A stretch of 64,000 nucleotides of DNA. Source: Hydrotalea sandarakina. Its GTDB lineage: Bacteria > Bacteroidota > Bacteroidia > Chitinophagales > Chitinophagaceae. The notes beneath the pieces were generated by a model. It ran no database searches. It saw only the letters and a program-made list of their open reading frames with translations, and had not been told where the DNA came from. The position numbers and the translations under genes are program-made. Positions 47,608 to 55,714 of the stretch are shown in pieces. The stretch's first letter is position 1; each line of letters begins with the position of its first letter. The DNA lies in the NCBI RefSeq assembly GCF_003254115.1, contig NZ_QKZV01000007.1, forward strand, positions 124,001-188,000, read 5' to 3'.

Positions 47608-47626
47608 TGAATAAAAAATGTAATGT

Positions 47627-48439
47627 TTAGTAATAAACAGACTTTAAAAAAGCTTGAATATATTCGTTTACTTGGTTAGTTGCTTCTAACATACCCATAT
47701 GCCCCACATTTTCTAAAATATGTACATAAGAACAATCAGGTAGATGCGATTGTTGTAAAACATCATTCATAGGGGCAGCAATGTCTTCCGTTCCAATAAT
47801 AAATAAAACCGGGCAAGCAGCATTTTTTAAAACGTTTGTTCTATCGGGTCTTATGCGCATAGCTTCATAATACTGTTGGCAGGCTGTGGTATTGAACGTA
47901 TTGGCCTGTGCAATTAGTAGATCTACTTTTTCGGGAAATGCTGCTTTAAAATTGGCCCCAAATAAATTGGGAATGGTGGTTTTAATGAATGCAAAGGCAC
48001 CATAGTCTTGCATTATTCTAATGCCTTTCAATCGATTCGCTTTTTTTTCTTCGCTATCTGCAAAAGCGGTTGAATGCACTAAACCAAAACCTTTTAATAA
48101 GGAAGGGTATATTTCTGCAAATGCTAATGTAATATAGCCTCCTAAACTGTGTCCAAGCATTACTAATGAAGTAATATTTTCTGCTTCAACAATGGCATGT
48201 AAGGCAATTGCATAATCTTTTATTTCAATTGAATTATTATTTTCCGATTGCAATAAAGTTGATTTGCCCGTTCCGGGAATAAAGGGTGTGATGACAGTAT
48301 AATTCGATTGTAAATATTGTACTTGATTATTCCAGATTGATGCATCTTCACCAAAACCATGGATTAACATTACCACAGGGCCATTTCCTTCCATACCATA
48401 AGCAATGGTTCCATTTTTGTACTTACAAACTTTTTCCAT
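47627..48439 (-). CDS. Alpha/beta hydrolase
   Basis: This is a 270-residue hydrolase. The catalytic triad candidates are the serine in LGHSLGGYI (about residue 96), the aspartate in GTEDIAAP (about 218) and the histidine in NVGHMGMLE (about 246). The oxyanion region HGFGEDASIW is near the N-terminus. It has no signal peptide. The substrate is unknown. It lies 6 bases after lnt and 19 bases before the T9SS cargo genes on the same strand. Confidence 0.87.
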   Translation of the reverse strand: MEKVCKYKNGTIAYGMEGNGPVVMLIHGFGEDASIWNNQVQYLQSNYTVITPFIPGTGKSTLLQSENNNSIEIKDYAIALHAIVEAENITSLVMLGHSLGGYITLAFAEIYPSLLKGFGLVHSTAFADSEEKKANRLKGIRIMQDYGAFAFIKTTIPNLFGANFKAAFPEKVDLLIAQANTFNTTACQQYYEAMRIRPDRTNVLKNAACPVLFIIGTEDIAAPMNDVLQQSHLPDCSYVHILENVGHMGMLEATNQVNEYIQAFLKSVYY

Positions 48440-48445
48440 AACGCA

Positions 48446-50017
48446 TTATTTTCTTAGGCGCAAAGCCAACCATCCATACAATTGATATAAAATTACTAAT
48501 AAGGCAATTAAGCCGGTTATTTTGTATAACCAATCGCCCCATTTTACATACAAAGTGGTAGTTGCTTCGGTAGGAATATTGTAACGAATGACAGCGGGCT
48601 CATTATACCCTGTTGAAGTGATGATTTGCCCTGTTGGACTAATTACGGCACTAATTCCCGTGTTAGCACTTCGTGCAATAAATTTTCGGGTTTCTATGGC
48701 TCTTAAGCGAGCGTAATTCAAATGTTGTAAATGCCCCGGGGTATTGCCCCACCACCCGTCATTAGTAATAATGGTTAACAGGTTGGCACCTTTACGAACA
48801 TAATCAGCAACATATCCTCCATAAATACTTTCGTAACAAATAATGGGTGCCATTTTGTAGGGATTATCGGGCTCGGAAAATACTACCGCACCTGTATCAC
48901 GCCCATATCCGCCGGTTGTTCCCCCAAATTGCTCAAATACAGGGGCCATAAAATTTAAAAAAGTAGGCAACGATTCCACGCCGGGTACCAATTTGCTTTT
49001 GTTGTAAAATTGGTTGGGCTGCCCAACATGCAAAGCTACCGCACTATTAAATGCATCATAATAAGTGCCATTAGGCATTGCATGCGCTGTAGGTGTTGCT
49101 TTTTCATTACCATAGGTTACATAACTTTCAACACCGGTAAGTAAAGTAATAGAAGGGTGTTGTTGTAAAAATTTGAACACGGGTTGATACATTCCCACAC
49201 CGGATAATTGGTTCTGCGCCACAGGTTCAGGCAATGCTGTTTCGGGCCATACTACCAAATTGGTTTCATTATTAATGGCTGAATCGCTAAGGCTTATTAA
49301 TCTTTGTAGTTGCGCTTGTGTTGAAAGACTTTCAAATTTTTGGTAAGGGTCAATATTGGGTTGAACAATTACCACATTGCTACTATTATTGTTGTTAGGT
49401 ATGGTTGGAATTGAAAAATAACTAATTAGAATAGGTAAAAAGATTACTATGAAAACGGGTAGTAATTTTTGTAAAGGGATTTTTTTAAATTCTAAATATT
49501 GCTGTGATAATCTAAATAAAAGCAGGTTCACTATTAAAACCCATAACGTACCCCCACTTACACCGGTAATAGCGTACCATTGTACCCAGTTGGGGTGCGT
49601 AGCAAAAACATTACCTAATGTAAGCCATGGCCAACTTAATTGCCAGTTTAAGTGAATCCACTCAAACAACATCCAATAAACAATAAAAGCTACACTGCTA
49701 TAAAATTGATTTGATTTGTTTTTTAATTTAAAATATCCCCAAAGCGGAATACACATTAAAACAGCATTTGCAATCATGGCGGCAATACTACCTACATCAG
49801 TAGAATTCCAAATCCACCAGGTTGTGCCTATGTTCCAAATTAGCATGCTTAAAAATGCATAGCCTATAAAAGCTCGTACTTTCGAAACATTATGTGCTAT
49901 GTGCAATAACGGAACCCACGCAAAGAAAATGCAGAAAGTAAACGGAAATGTAGGCCAGGCAATTACAAACAATAATCCACTAATGATACTCAGTAAAAAT
50001 AAATGACTTCTTTTCAA
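48446..50017 (-). CDS. lnt: Apolipoprotein N-acyltransferase
   Basis: This 523-residue inner-membrane enzyme adds the third acyl chain to lipoproteins. An N-terminal multi-helix membrane domain (about residues 1-200) is followed by a periplasmic nitrilase-like domain. The catalytic triad is visible as glutamate in VVWPETALPEP, lysine in NKSKLVPGVE and cysteine in PIICYESIYG. A final membrane helix lies near the C-terminus. The start is TTG at 50017. No in-frame ATG or GTG lies upstream before the gap to the neighbouring gene, and the following KRSHLFLLS leads straight into the first membrane helix. Confidence 0.94.
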   Translation of the reverse strand: MKRSHLFLLSIISGLLFVIAWPTFPFTFCIFFAWVPLLHIAHNVSKVRAFIGYAFLSMLIWNIGTTWWIWNSTDVGSIAAMIANAVLMCIPLWGYFKLKNKSNQFYSSVAFIVYWMLFEWIHLNWQLSWPWLTLGNVFATHPNWVQWYAITGVSGGTLWVLIVNLLLFRLSQQYLEFKKIPLQKLLPVFIVIFLPILISYFSIPTIPNNNNSSNVVIVQPNIDPYQKFESLSTQAQLQRLISLSDSAINNETNLVVWPETALPEPVAQNQLSGVGMYQPVFKFLQQHPSITLLTGVESYVTYGNEKATPTAHAMPNGTYYDAFNSAVALHVGQPNQFYNKSKLVPGVESLPTFLNFMAPVFEQFGGTTGGYGRDTGAVVFSEPDNPYKMAPIICYESIYGGYVADYVRKGANLLTIITNDGWWGNTPGHLQHLNYARLRAIETRKFIARSANTGISAVISPTGQIITSTGYNEPAVIRYNIPTEATTTLYVKWGDWLYKITGLIALLVILYQLYGWLALRLRK

Positions 50018-50077
50018 GCAAAAAAATTTGCTCGAAAGTTCGGTAATTTTTTGAAAGTATTGAAAATGTTATTGTTG

Positions 50078-50809
50078 TCAATTCTTTTTTTCTGATTGAT
50101 ATATTAGATTCAATTGTTGCAATGCTTTGGGCATTAGAATGTTATTTTCAATTTGTGTATGCTCTTCAAGATTATTGTATAAATCACCTAACATGTTAAA
50201 GCATAGTTGTATGCCTTTGCAACTTTGTGGTGGTGGGGTAAAGTTTTGTGTAATGCTTTTAATTTTTTCAATTAAATCGGTTGAATGGTCATGTTCTTTT
50301 TCAATTAAATGGATCAATTTATTAATATAGTCTTTTGAAATATTTTCCGGCATTTGGTGGGTCTGCTCAATGGTTAGTATGGCCGGAAACAGTTTTGACT
50401 CTTCATAAATTAAATGGGCTGTAATTTCATCTTTCCACATTTCAAAATAAAACAGTACATCCGATAAAATTGGCAGTTGGTTGCCATGTTTTTGGGTTAC
50501 TTTTTCCAGCTGTGCTAAAACAATTGGCAACTGTGTTTTTAAATATAAATGGTAATGCTGAATAATGTAATTAATTAATTCAGTGAACGATTGATTATTT
50601 AAGGTTTCCTTGTTCCATTTTTCCTGATTGACAATTTGTTGAATATCGTACGCAAGTTTTAGGGATGGAAGGTTGTGCAGAACACTAATCTCCTCAATGT
50701 TTTTTTTACTGAAGTGGCAGTAACTGATATGGTGCTTTTCTAACACTGCTAATACCGCCGGATACTTTGCTACAATAACTTGAAGCGGTGTTTGTAAAAG
50801 ATTTTCCAT
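50078..50809 (-). CDS. Iron-sulfur cluster repair di-iron protein (RIC/ScdA/YtfE family)
   Basis: This 243-residue protein has an N-terminal DUF542-type domain (LLQTPLQVIVAKYPAVLAVL, KHHISYCHFSKKNIEE) and a hemerythrin-like four-helix di-iron domain. Metal-ligand histidines and glutamates are visible in YIIQHYHLYL, HLIYEESKLFP, KEHDHSTDL and EEHTQIENNIL. RIC proteins restore iron-sulfur clusters damaged by nitric oxide or oxidative stress. The N-terminal Cys-Cys-Gly motif usual in the family is reduced to a single cysteine. It has a consensus -7 element and a TGA-N6-TCA dyad upstream, shared with the neighbouring nitrogen-oxide genes. Confidence 0.9.
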   Translation of the reverse strand: MENLLQTPLQVIVAKYPAVLAVLEKHHISYCHFSKKNIEEISVLHNLPSLKLAYDIQQIVNQEKWNKETLNNQSFTELINYIIQHYHLYLKTQLPIVLAQLEKVTQKHGNQLPILSDVLFYFEMWKDEITAHLIYEESKLFPAILTIEQTHQMPENISKDYINKLIHLIEKEHDHSTDLIEKIKSITQNFTPPPQSCKGIQLCFNMLGDLYNNLEEHTQIENNILMPKALQQLNLIYQSEKKN

Positions 50810-50819
50810 TTTTTTAGGG

Positions 50820-50827
50820 CAAAGCTA
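50820..50827 (-). promoter_or_regulatory. -7 element of the ric promoter
   Basis: TAGCTTTG on the minus strand fits TAnnTTTG exactly and lies 11 bases before the ATG, so the leader is very short. There is no -33 TTG. A Crp/Fnr-type dyad is centred 36.5 bp upstream of the last G, which is compatible with activator dependence. Confidence 0.6.
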
Positions 50828-50847
50828 TAAAAATGAAATACTTATAA

Positions 50848-50865
50848 ATATGATTAATGTCAGTG
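50848..50865. promoter_or_regulatory. Candidate Crp/Fnr-type site upstream of ric
   Basis: The plus strand reads ATATGATTAATGTCAGTG, with the core TGA-N6-TCA. One half is TATGATT, identical to the other two sites in this module. The centre is 36.5 bp from the last base of the -7 element, the same as at the two other promoters. Confidence 0.55.
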
Positions 50866-52086
50866 TTTTAATTTTACTGAAAGGTTTAAAAAGGTAATTC
50901 CAATTAATAAAATAAATGCTGCAAGCAACAAAAGCAAATTGATATCCGGAATAACATAATAAGCCAAATCAGCTATGCCTTGTATCATTAATAAAATTTC
51001 ATTTAACAAAATGCCGACGATAAAAATGATAATTGCAGCTTTTGAAGTATAAGTTAATGGTATGATTTTTTTTGAAAATGAATATGCTAAAATAAAAAGA
51101 CTAACCACCCCCAGAAATACCAAATGTAAATAACCTATTACAATTGGCCTGAATCCGTAAGTAATGTTACTTATATATGTTGATGATGATACTAATTGTA
51201 ACAAAAGTTTAATGCTAAACGAAAGAGCGATTAGAAGGTATATCTTTCTTACAAATCTGTTTTCATATATAGGTTCTTTTACTGCATTATGTAATCTAAT
51301 CGTTATTATCAATAATGCTGTCCAAACAATAAACTGTAGCGTTGCTGCAATAATAACAATAGAATGTATAATTATATTAGTGCTTAACCAAGGAGTTGAT
51401 AATAAGTATGTGGGCAAAACAGCAAATGATAAAACCCAAAAAAATAATTTTGATAAATATGGCATAATAGTCAGTGTAGTTGTGATTGATTCTATCCATA
51501 ATCCTATTATGGCGAATATAAACCAACCATTATATTGAAAATGAAGAAAAAAATAAACGGAAGCTAAATAATAATTTTGTTCAACTTGTTTGGTGGCCAT
51601 CATATAAGCCAATGCAAATACGCCAGTAGAAGAAAGAACAAAAAAAATTAGGGCAGCTTTAAGATAGGAATGTGAAATATTTTTTATTGATATTAACTTC
51701 AAATCTTTCCAATACATCATTGCAAATACATAACTTACAATAATTGAAAGAGTAGAGAATATAATGGATACTGTTGCATACCCCTCAAATGGAAATGAAA
51801 ATAACATGCCGTAGGAGGTTAATAAATTAAGCCATAAAACTGACTTGTATTTTTTAAAAGCATTTGAGTTTTGATTTTTTTTTAAGTAATCTACCGTTAA
51901 TGTCATTAATGCCATAGTAATCCAACCGCTAAATGCAAAGTGTGAATGTGCATGAAGTAAATATTTTTGGTTAATAAATGGAAGAGAAAATACAATTTTA
52001 TATCGTAAAATAGTTCCAAGTATTGCAACAATTAATAAATTCAAAAAACTTATTAATATCCAATTTTTTGCAGTGTGCTTCATCAT
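50860..52086 (-). CDS. Membrane protein resembling heme-copper oxidase / NO reductase subunit I
   Basis: This is a 408-residue integral membrane protein with about 12 helices. Histidines sit where heme-copper-type subunits place them: H45, H47 and H49 in LLHAHSHFAFSGW, H182 in FFLHFQYNGWF, H241 in NIIIHSIVII and H321 in IGYLHLVFLG. It has fewer histidines than a true NorB or CcoN (no adjacent HH pair, no H-x-H in the last site), so it may be a reduced relative. Genes of this kind recur near nos genes in Bacteroidota as I recall, but I cannot verify that here. It sits between ric and the Crp/Fnr gene and carries the shared dyad in its promoter. A role in nitric oxide or nitrous oxide respiration is inferred. 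Confidence in membrane topology is high, in function low. Confidence 0.6.
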   Translation of the reverse strand: MMKHTAKNWILISFLNLLIVAILGTILRYKIVFSLPFINQKYLLHAHSHFAFSGWITMALMTLTVDYLKKNQNSNAFKKYKSVLWLNLLTSYGMLFSFPFEGYATVSIIFSTLSIIVSYVFAMMYWKDLKLISIKNISHSYLKAALIFFVLSSTGVFALAYMMATKQVEQNYYLASVYFFLHFQYNGWFIFAIIGLWIESITTTLTIMPYLSKLFFWVLSFAVLPTYLLSTPWLSTNIIIHSIVIIAATLQFIVWTALLIITIRLHNAVKEPIYENRFVRKIYLLIALSFSIKLLLQLVSSSTYISNITYGFRPIVIGYLHLVFLGVVSLFILAYSFSKKIIPLTYTSKAAIIIFIVGILLNEILLMIQGIADLAYYVIPDINLLLLLAAFILLIGITFLNLSVKLKH

Positions 52087-52089
52087 TAT

Positions 52090-52097
52090 GCAAAGTA
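52090..52097 (-). promoter_or_regulatory. -7 element of the oxidase-like gene promoter
   Basis: TACTTTGC on the minus strand is close to the -7 consensus (one base shorter between TA and TTTG). Its last G of TTTG is at 52091, 4 bases before the ATG at 52086, so the transcript would be leaderless or nearly so. Confidence 0.5.
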
Positions 52098-52118
52098 AGC
52101 AGGCCTAAAATTGTTTTG

Positions 52119-52136
52119 TTATGATTCTAATCATAA
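52119..52136. promoter_or_regulatory. Candidate Crp/Fnr site upstream of the oxidase-like gene
   Basis: TTATGATT-CT-AATCATAA is a perfect 8-bp inverted repeat with a 2-base centre and contains TGA-N6-TCA. It is the most symmetric of the three related sites. Its centre is 36.5 bp from the last G of the -7 element. It lies in the 112-base gap between this gene and the Crp/Fnr gene. Confidence 0.7.
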
Positions 52137-52198
52137 TAAAAAATGATATCTAAAATGTATTAAATATTAAATTTTAATTTTTTCAAAACATAAACCCA

Positions 52199-52909
52199 TT
52201 AATAATAAACCTTCCCTTTTGCGATAGCTAATTTGCCATTTTCATGAAGCTGACGAATACTTCGTATAACTGTTTCTACCCTTAACCCTGTTATATCGGC
52301 TATTTGTTGTCGTGTTAATTGTACCATATTACATTTAGGGCAAAAGAATTTTTTATTGCTTTTGTAGTAGTTTAGAAGTGTACATATTTTCTCTTCAGGT
52401 TTATGATTGGCAAGTTCTTTCGACATTAAAAATTTAAATCTTAGTCTTTGTGCTAATAATTTCGAAAATAAAAAATGTATTTTAGGATCTTCTTTAAGTA
52501 ACTGAATAAAATGCTGTTTTTGTAAACGAATTAGCAAACATTCCTTATTTGTTATGGCAGTTGCTGCATAAGGTTCATCATCAAATAATGGCATTTCGCC
52601 AATACTTTCGCCGGCTACAATCAAGTCATGCACATACTCCTTCCCCTCATCATTAATATTTACCCACCTTACTGTTCCTTCTATAAGTTGATAATAAAAA
52701 TGACATTCCTCCCCTTCATGAAACAATACTTCATTTGTTCCTGTCTTTTTATAGGCTGCACCGTATGAGAGCAATAAATCTATATCAATCATTTGTATTT
52801 GATTTAGCACATTGATAAAATTACGCTTTTTATAAGCCTTTGAGCATGATTTTAAGCATTTCGATACATGATTTTCGTCATGTTTTTTTGAAATAATAAT
52901 TCTTTTCAT
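52199..52909 (-). CDS. Crp/Fnr-family transcriptional regulator
   Basis: This 236-residue regulator has a cyclic-nucleotide-binding-like sensory barrel (about residues 45-140; VLFHEGEECHFYYQLIEGTV, GESIGEMPLFDDEPYAATA) and a C-terminal winged helix with QLTRQQIADITGLRVETVIR (about 197-216). It has an N-terminal extension of about 40 residues with Cys18 and Cys22, and a CPKC pair at 190 and 193 just before the HTH. This is not the canonical Fnr cysteine layout, but a metal or redox site is possible. M40 is an alternative start. It is divergent from the nos operon, and three related dyads lie at nearby promoters, so it is the likely regulator of the module. Confidence 0.88.
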   Translation of the reverse strand: MKRIIISKKHDENHVSKCLKSCSKAYKKRNFINVLNQIQMIDIDLLLSYGAAYKKTGTNEVLFHEGEECHFYYQLIEGTVRWVNINDEGKEYVHDLIVAGESIGEMPLFDDEPYAATAITNKECLLIRLQKQHFIQLLKEDPKIHFLFSKLLAQRLRFKFLMSKELANHKPEEKICTLLNYYKSNKKFFCPKCNMVQLTRQQIADITGLRVETVIRSIRQLHENGKLAIAKGKVYY

Positions 52910-52991
52910 ATGTTAAAACGCTTATGTGCAAAGGATTTAGTATAAATAAATATTAATTATTTATTATTATTTATTCTTTGAATTTTAATCA

Positions 52992-53009
52992 TTATGATTC
53001 AACGCATAA
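52992..53009. promoter_or_regulatory. Candidate Crp/Fnr site in the divergent crp-nos region
   Basis: TTATGATTCAACGCATAA shares TTATGATTC, one central A and CATAA with the site at 52119. The core is TGA-N6-GCA, one mismatch from the dyad. Its centre is 36.5 bp from the last G of a TAATCTTG -7-like element of the nos operon. A 13-bp palindrome, AATCAT-T-ATGATT (52987-52999), overlaps it. Confidence 0.6.
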
Positions 53010-53029
53010 ATCAACGCTGCAGCTATTTG

Positions 53030-53037
53030 TAATCTTG
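53030..53037 (+). promoter_or_regulatory. Candidate -7 element of the nos operon
   Basis: TAATCTTG matches TAnnTTTG with one mismatch and has no -33 TTG at the normal distance. Transcription would start near 53042, giving a leader of about 70 bases before the cytochrome gene. The weak match fits an activator-dependent promoter. Confidence 0.4.
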
Positions 53038-53113
53038 TATTGCAAAATATATAAAGGTGTATAAACCATGCGCACTTACTTTTTCAAATTACAATAATTA
53101 AATTAAAAACAAC

Positions 53114-53596
53114 ATGAAAAAGCTAATTTTTTTAAGTCTATTTTCGGCAATACTACTTGCCTGTAGTAATTCCGGTGAAAAAAATGAAAGTACTTTTTCA
53201 AGTACAAACACTACTTCAACTGAAAGTACTAGTAGTGCCAATCCTTCTTACGATCCCAATAGAGGAGAGGGTAAATTTACACATGTAGATGTTAGCCCAA
53301 CATTAGATGCTACTATGGCAGATGCCGGTAATAAAGTATATACGGTTAAATGTAGTGCATGTCACAAGCTTACCGATGAAAAATTAGTTGGACCCGGATG
53401 GAAAGGTGTTACACAAAGACATACCGCTGAATGGATAATGAACTTTGTTACTAATACGGATGATATGTTAACTAAAGATCCCAAAGCACAGGCCATGCTT
53501 GAAATATGTTTAGTTCGAATGCCCAACCAGCATTTAACTGACCAAGAGGCTAGAGATGTTTATGAGTTTATGCGTAAAAACGACGGTGTTAAATAA
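53114..53596 (+). CDS. Lipoprotein c-type cytochrome
   Basis: This 160-residue protein has a lipobox (ILLACSN, cysteine at residue 17) followed by a serine/threonine-rich linker. The class I cytochrome c domain has heme-binding CSACH (about residues 78-82) and a likely axial methionine in the C-terminal part (VRMPNQHLTDQEA). It is the first gene of the nos operon and is a good candidate electron donor to NosZ in the periplasm. Stop to nosZ start is 31 bases. Confidence 0.9.
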   Translation: MKKLIFLSLFSAILLACSNSGEKNESTFSSTNTTSTESTSSANPSYDPNRGEGKFTHVDVSPTLDATMADAGNKVYTVKCSACHKLTDEKLVGPGWKGVTQRHTAEWIMNFVTNTDDMLTKDPKAQAMLEICLVRMPNQHLTDQEARDVYEFMRKNDGVK

Positions 53597-53627
53597 CCCT
53601 AATATTTATTTATAAAATACAACCAAT

Positions 53628-55634
53628 ATGAGAAAAAATAATCTGCTTTATACTGCATGGGTATTAATATTAATTACTGGCAGTATGTTTTCATGTAAAC
53701 CTAAAAATGCCGGTGATGCTGTAAGTGGTGATGCAGCTCAGCAAGTATATGTCGCCCCGGGTAAGTATGATGAGTTTTATAATTTTGTTTCTGGTGGATT
53801 TAATGGTCAATTAAGTGTTTATGGTCTCCCTTCAGGAAGATTATTAAAAATTGTTCCTATTTTCTCTGTCTTTCCGGAAAATGGATATGGTTACAGCGAA
53901 GAAACAAAACCTATGCTTAATACCTCACAAGGTTTTGTTCCTTGGGATGATCAACATCATCTTGAGCTATCGCAAACAAATGGTGAAATTGATGGTAGGT
54001 GGATTTTTGCGAATGCTAATAATACTCCTCGTGTTGCTCGTGTTGATTTAAGCACTTTTAAAACTGCTGAAATTATTGAATTGCCAAATAGTGCCGGTAA
54101 TCACTCTTCACCTTTTATTACTGAAAATACCGAATATGTAGTTGCAGGAACACGTTTTGCTGTGCCTATGGATAATGACAATGGTGATGTACCTATTAAT
54201 ACTTATCGGAAAAACTTTAAAGCTTCTATTAGTTTTATAAGTGTTGATAAAAATTCCGGCAACATGAATCTTGCATTTCAATTACGAGTTCCTCCTGTTG
54301 ATTTTGATTTAAGTCATGCAGGGAAAAATAAATCGCACGACTGGTTTTTCTTTTCTTGCTACAATACTGAGCAAGCCAATACCTTATTAGAAGTAAACGC
54401 ATCTCAACGCGATAAGGATTTTATTTTGGCTGTTAACTGGAAAAAATTGGAAGAATATGCTAAACAAGGAAAAGGTAAAAAAGAAGCAGTGCAATATGCC
54501 CACAATGTTTATGATGAAACCAAACATATGGCTACTTCTACCATTGAAAAGCAAGTTTTAGTTTTAGATGCAAAAGATTTCAAAGATGTATGTTATTTTA
54601 TACCTTGCCCAAAATCACCACATGGTTGTGATGTTGATCCTTCTGGTGAATATATTGTCGGTAGTGGTAAATTAGCAGCATTAATTCCCGTATTTAGTTT
54701 CGATAAAATTCAGCAAGCGATTGCCAATAAAAAATTTATAGGCGAATATGATGGTATTCCGGTAATAGAGTATGAAGCTGCTCTTTATGGCGAAGTGAAG
54801 AAACCCGGATTAGGACCTTTGCATACTGAATTTGACGGTAGAGGAAATGCTATTACAACCATGTTTGTTTCATCTGAAATTGTTAAATGGAATATTAAAG
54901 ATTTAAAAGTAATAGATCGCCAATCTACTTACTACTCACCAGGCCACTTATGTATACCAGGTGGTGATACAAAAAAACCCAATGGCAAATATGTAATTGT
55001 TTATAATAAAATTACTAAAGACAGATATTTACCCACAGGGCCTGAATTAGAACAATCTGCTCAGCTATTTGATATTAGTGGTGATAAAATGAAATTGTTG
55101 CTCGATTTCCCCACAGTTGGAGAACCACACTATGCTCAGGCTGTAGCTGCCTCATTAATAAGAGATAAATCAGTTAAATATTTTGATATTAATAAAAATC
55201 AAAACCCTTATGTAACCAAGGGAGAGGCTGAATCGAAAGTTGTTAGAAATGGCAAGAGGGTAGATATTTATATTACACAAATTCGCTCCCATTTTTCACC
55301 CGATAATATAGAAGGTATTAAAGCAGGCGATGAAGTATACTGGCATGTAACTAATTTGGAACAAGATTGGGATATACCACACGGTTTTGCCATTAAAAGT
55401 GTACCTGAAAATGCTGAATTATTGGTAATGCCAGGTGAAACACAAACCTATAAATGGATGCCTAAGAAAGCAGGTATATATCCTTTTTATTGTACCGATT
55501 TTTGTAGTGCACTGCATCAGGAAATGCAAGGATATGTGCGGGTTTCATCTGCTGAAAGTAATGTGCCTTTAACTTTTAGTACAGGTAAAAATCTTCCTGA
55601 TTCTGCAACTGCACCTCCTTTACTTGATAAATAA
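53628..55634 (+). CDS. nosZ: Nitrous oxide reductase, clade II-type
   Basis: This 668-residue copper enzyme reduces N2O to N2 in the periplasm. The N-terminal seven-bladed propeller carries CuZ-type histidines in WDDQHHLELS, SAGNHSSP, SHAGKNKSHDW, PKSPHGCDVD, GPLHTEFD, SPGHLCIPGGDT and GEPHYAQA. The C-terminal cupredoxin domain has the CuA motif CTDFCSALHQEM. The N-terminus is a Sec-type signal with a lipobox-like MFSC (cysteine at 23) and has no twin-arginine motif, consistent with clade II. The operon has no nosR. A hairpin after the gene may set its transcript level relative to the accessory genes. Confidence 0.96.
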   Translation: MRKNNLLYTAWVLILITGSMFSCKPKNAGDAVSGDAAQQVYVAPGKYDEFYNFVSGGFNGQLSVYGLPSGRLLKIVPIFSVFPENGYGYSEETKPMLNTSQGFVPWDDQHHLELSQTNGEIDGRWIFANANNTPRVARVDLSTFKTAEIIELPNSAGNHSSPFITENTEYVVAGTRFAVPMDNDNGDVPINTYRKNFKASISFISVDKNSGNMNLAFQLRVPPVDFDLSHAGKNKSHDWFFFSCYNTEQANTLLEVNASQRDKDFILAVNWKKLEEYAKQGKGKKEAVQYAHNVYDETKHMATSTIEKQVLVLDAKDFKDVCYFIPCPKSPHGCDVDPSGEYIVGSGKLAALIPVFSFDKIQQAIANKKFIGEYDGIPVIEYEAALYGEVKKPGLGPLHTEFDGRGNAITTMFVSSEIVKWNIKDLKVIDRQSTYYSPGHLCIPGGDTKKPNGKYVIVYNKITKDRYLPTGPELEQSAQLFDISGDKMKLLLDFPTVGEPHYAQAVAASLIRDKSVKYFDINKNQNPYVTKGEAESKVVRNGKRVDIYITQIRSHFSPDNIEGIKAGDEVYWHVTNLEQDWDIPHGFAIKSVPENAELLVMPGETQTYKWMPKKAGIYPFYCTDFCSALHQEMQGYVRVSSAESNVPLTFSTGKNLPDSATAPPLLDK

Positions 55635-55659
55635 TAAATATTCCCCCTTATCTAAAACC

Positions 55660-55694
55660 AACTACCGGATACCAATCTTTTAGTTCCGGTAGTT
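55660..55694 (+). other. Intercistronic hairpin between nosZ and the membrane-NosL gene
   Basis: AACTACCGGA (55660-55669) pairs perfectly with TCCGGTAGTT (55685-55694) across a 15-base loop. No T-tract follows, so it is more likely a transcript-stabilising or processing element, or a leaky attenuator, than a full terminator. Confidence 0.55.
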
Positions 55695-55714
55695 TATACC
55701 CTTAATTTATTGTC

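Noticed and set aside
52987-52999. AATCATTATGATT palindrome as a separate operator
   Set aside because: It overlaps the 18-bp Crp/Fnr-like site and its half-sites point the opposite way. The position relative to the nos -7 element supports the 18-bp site instead.
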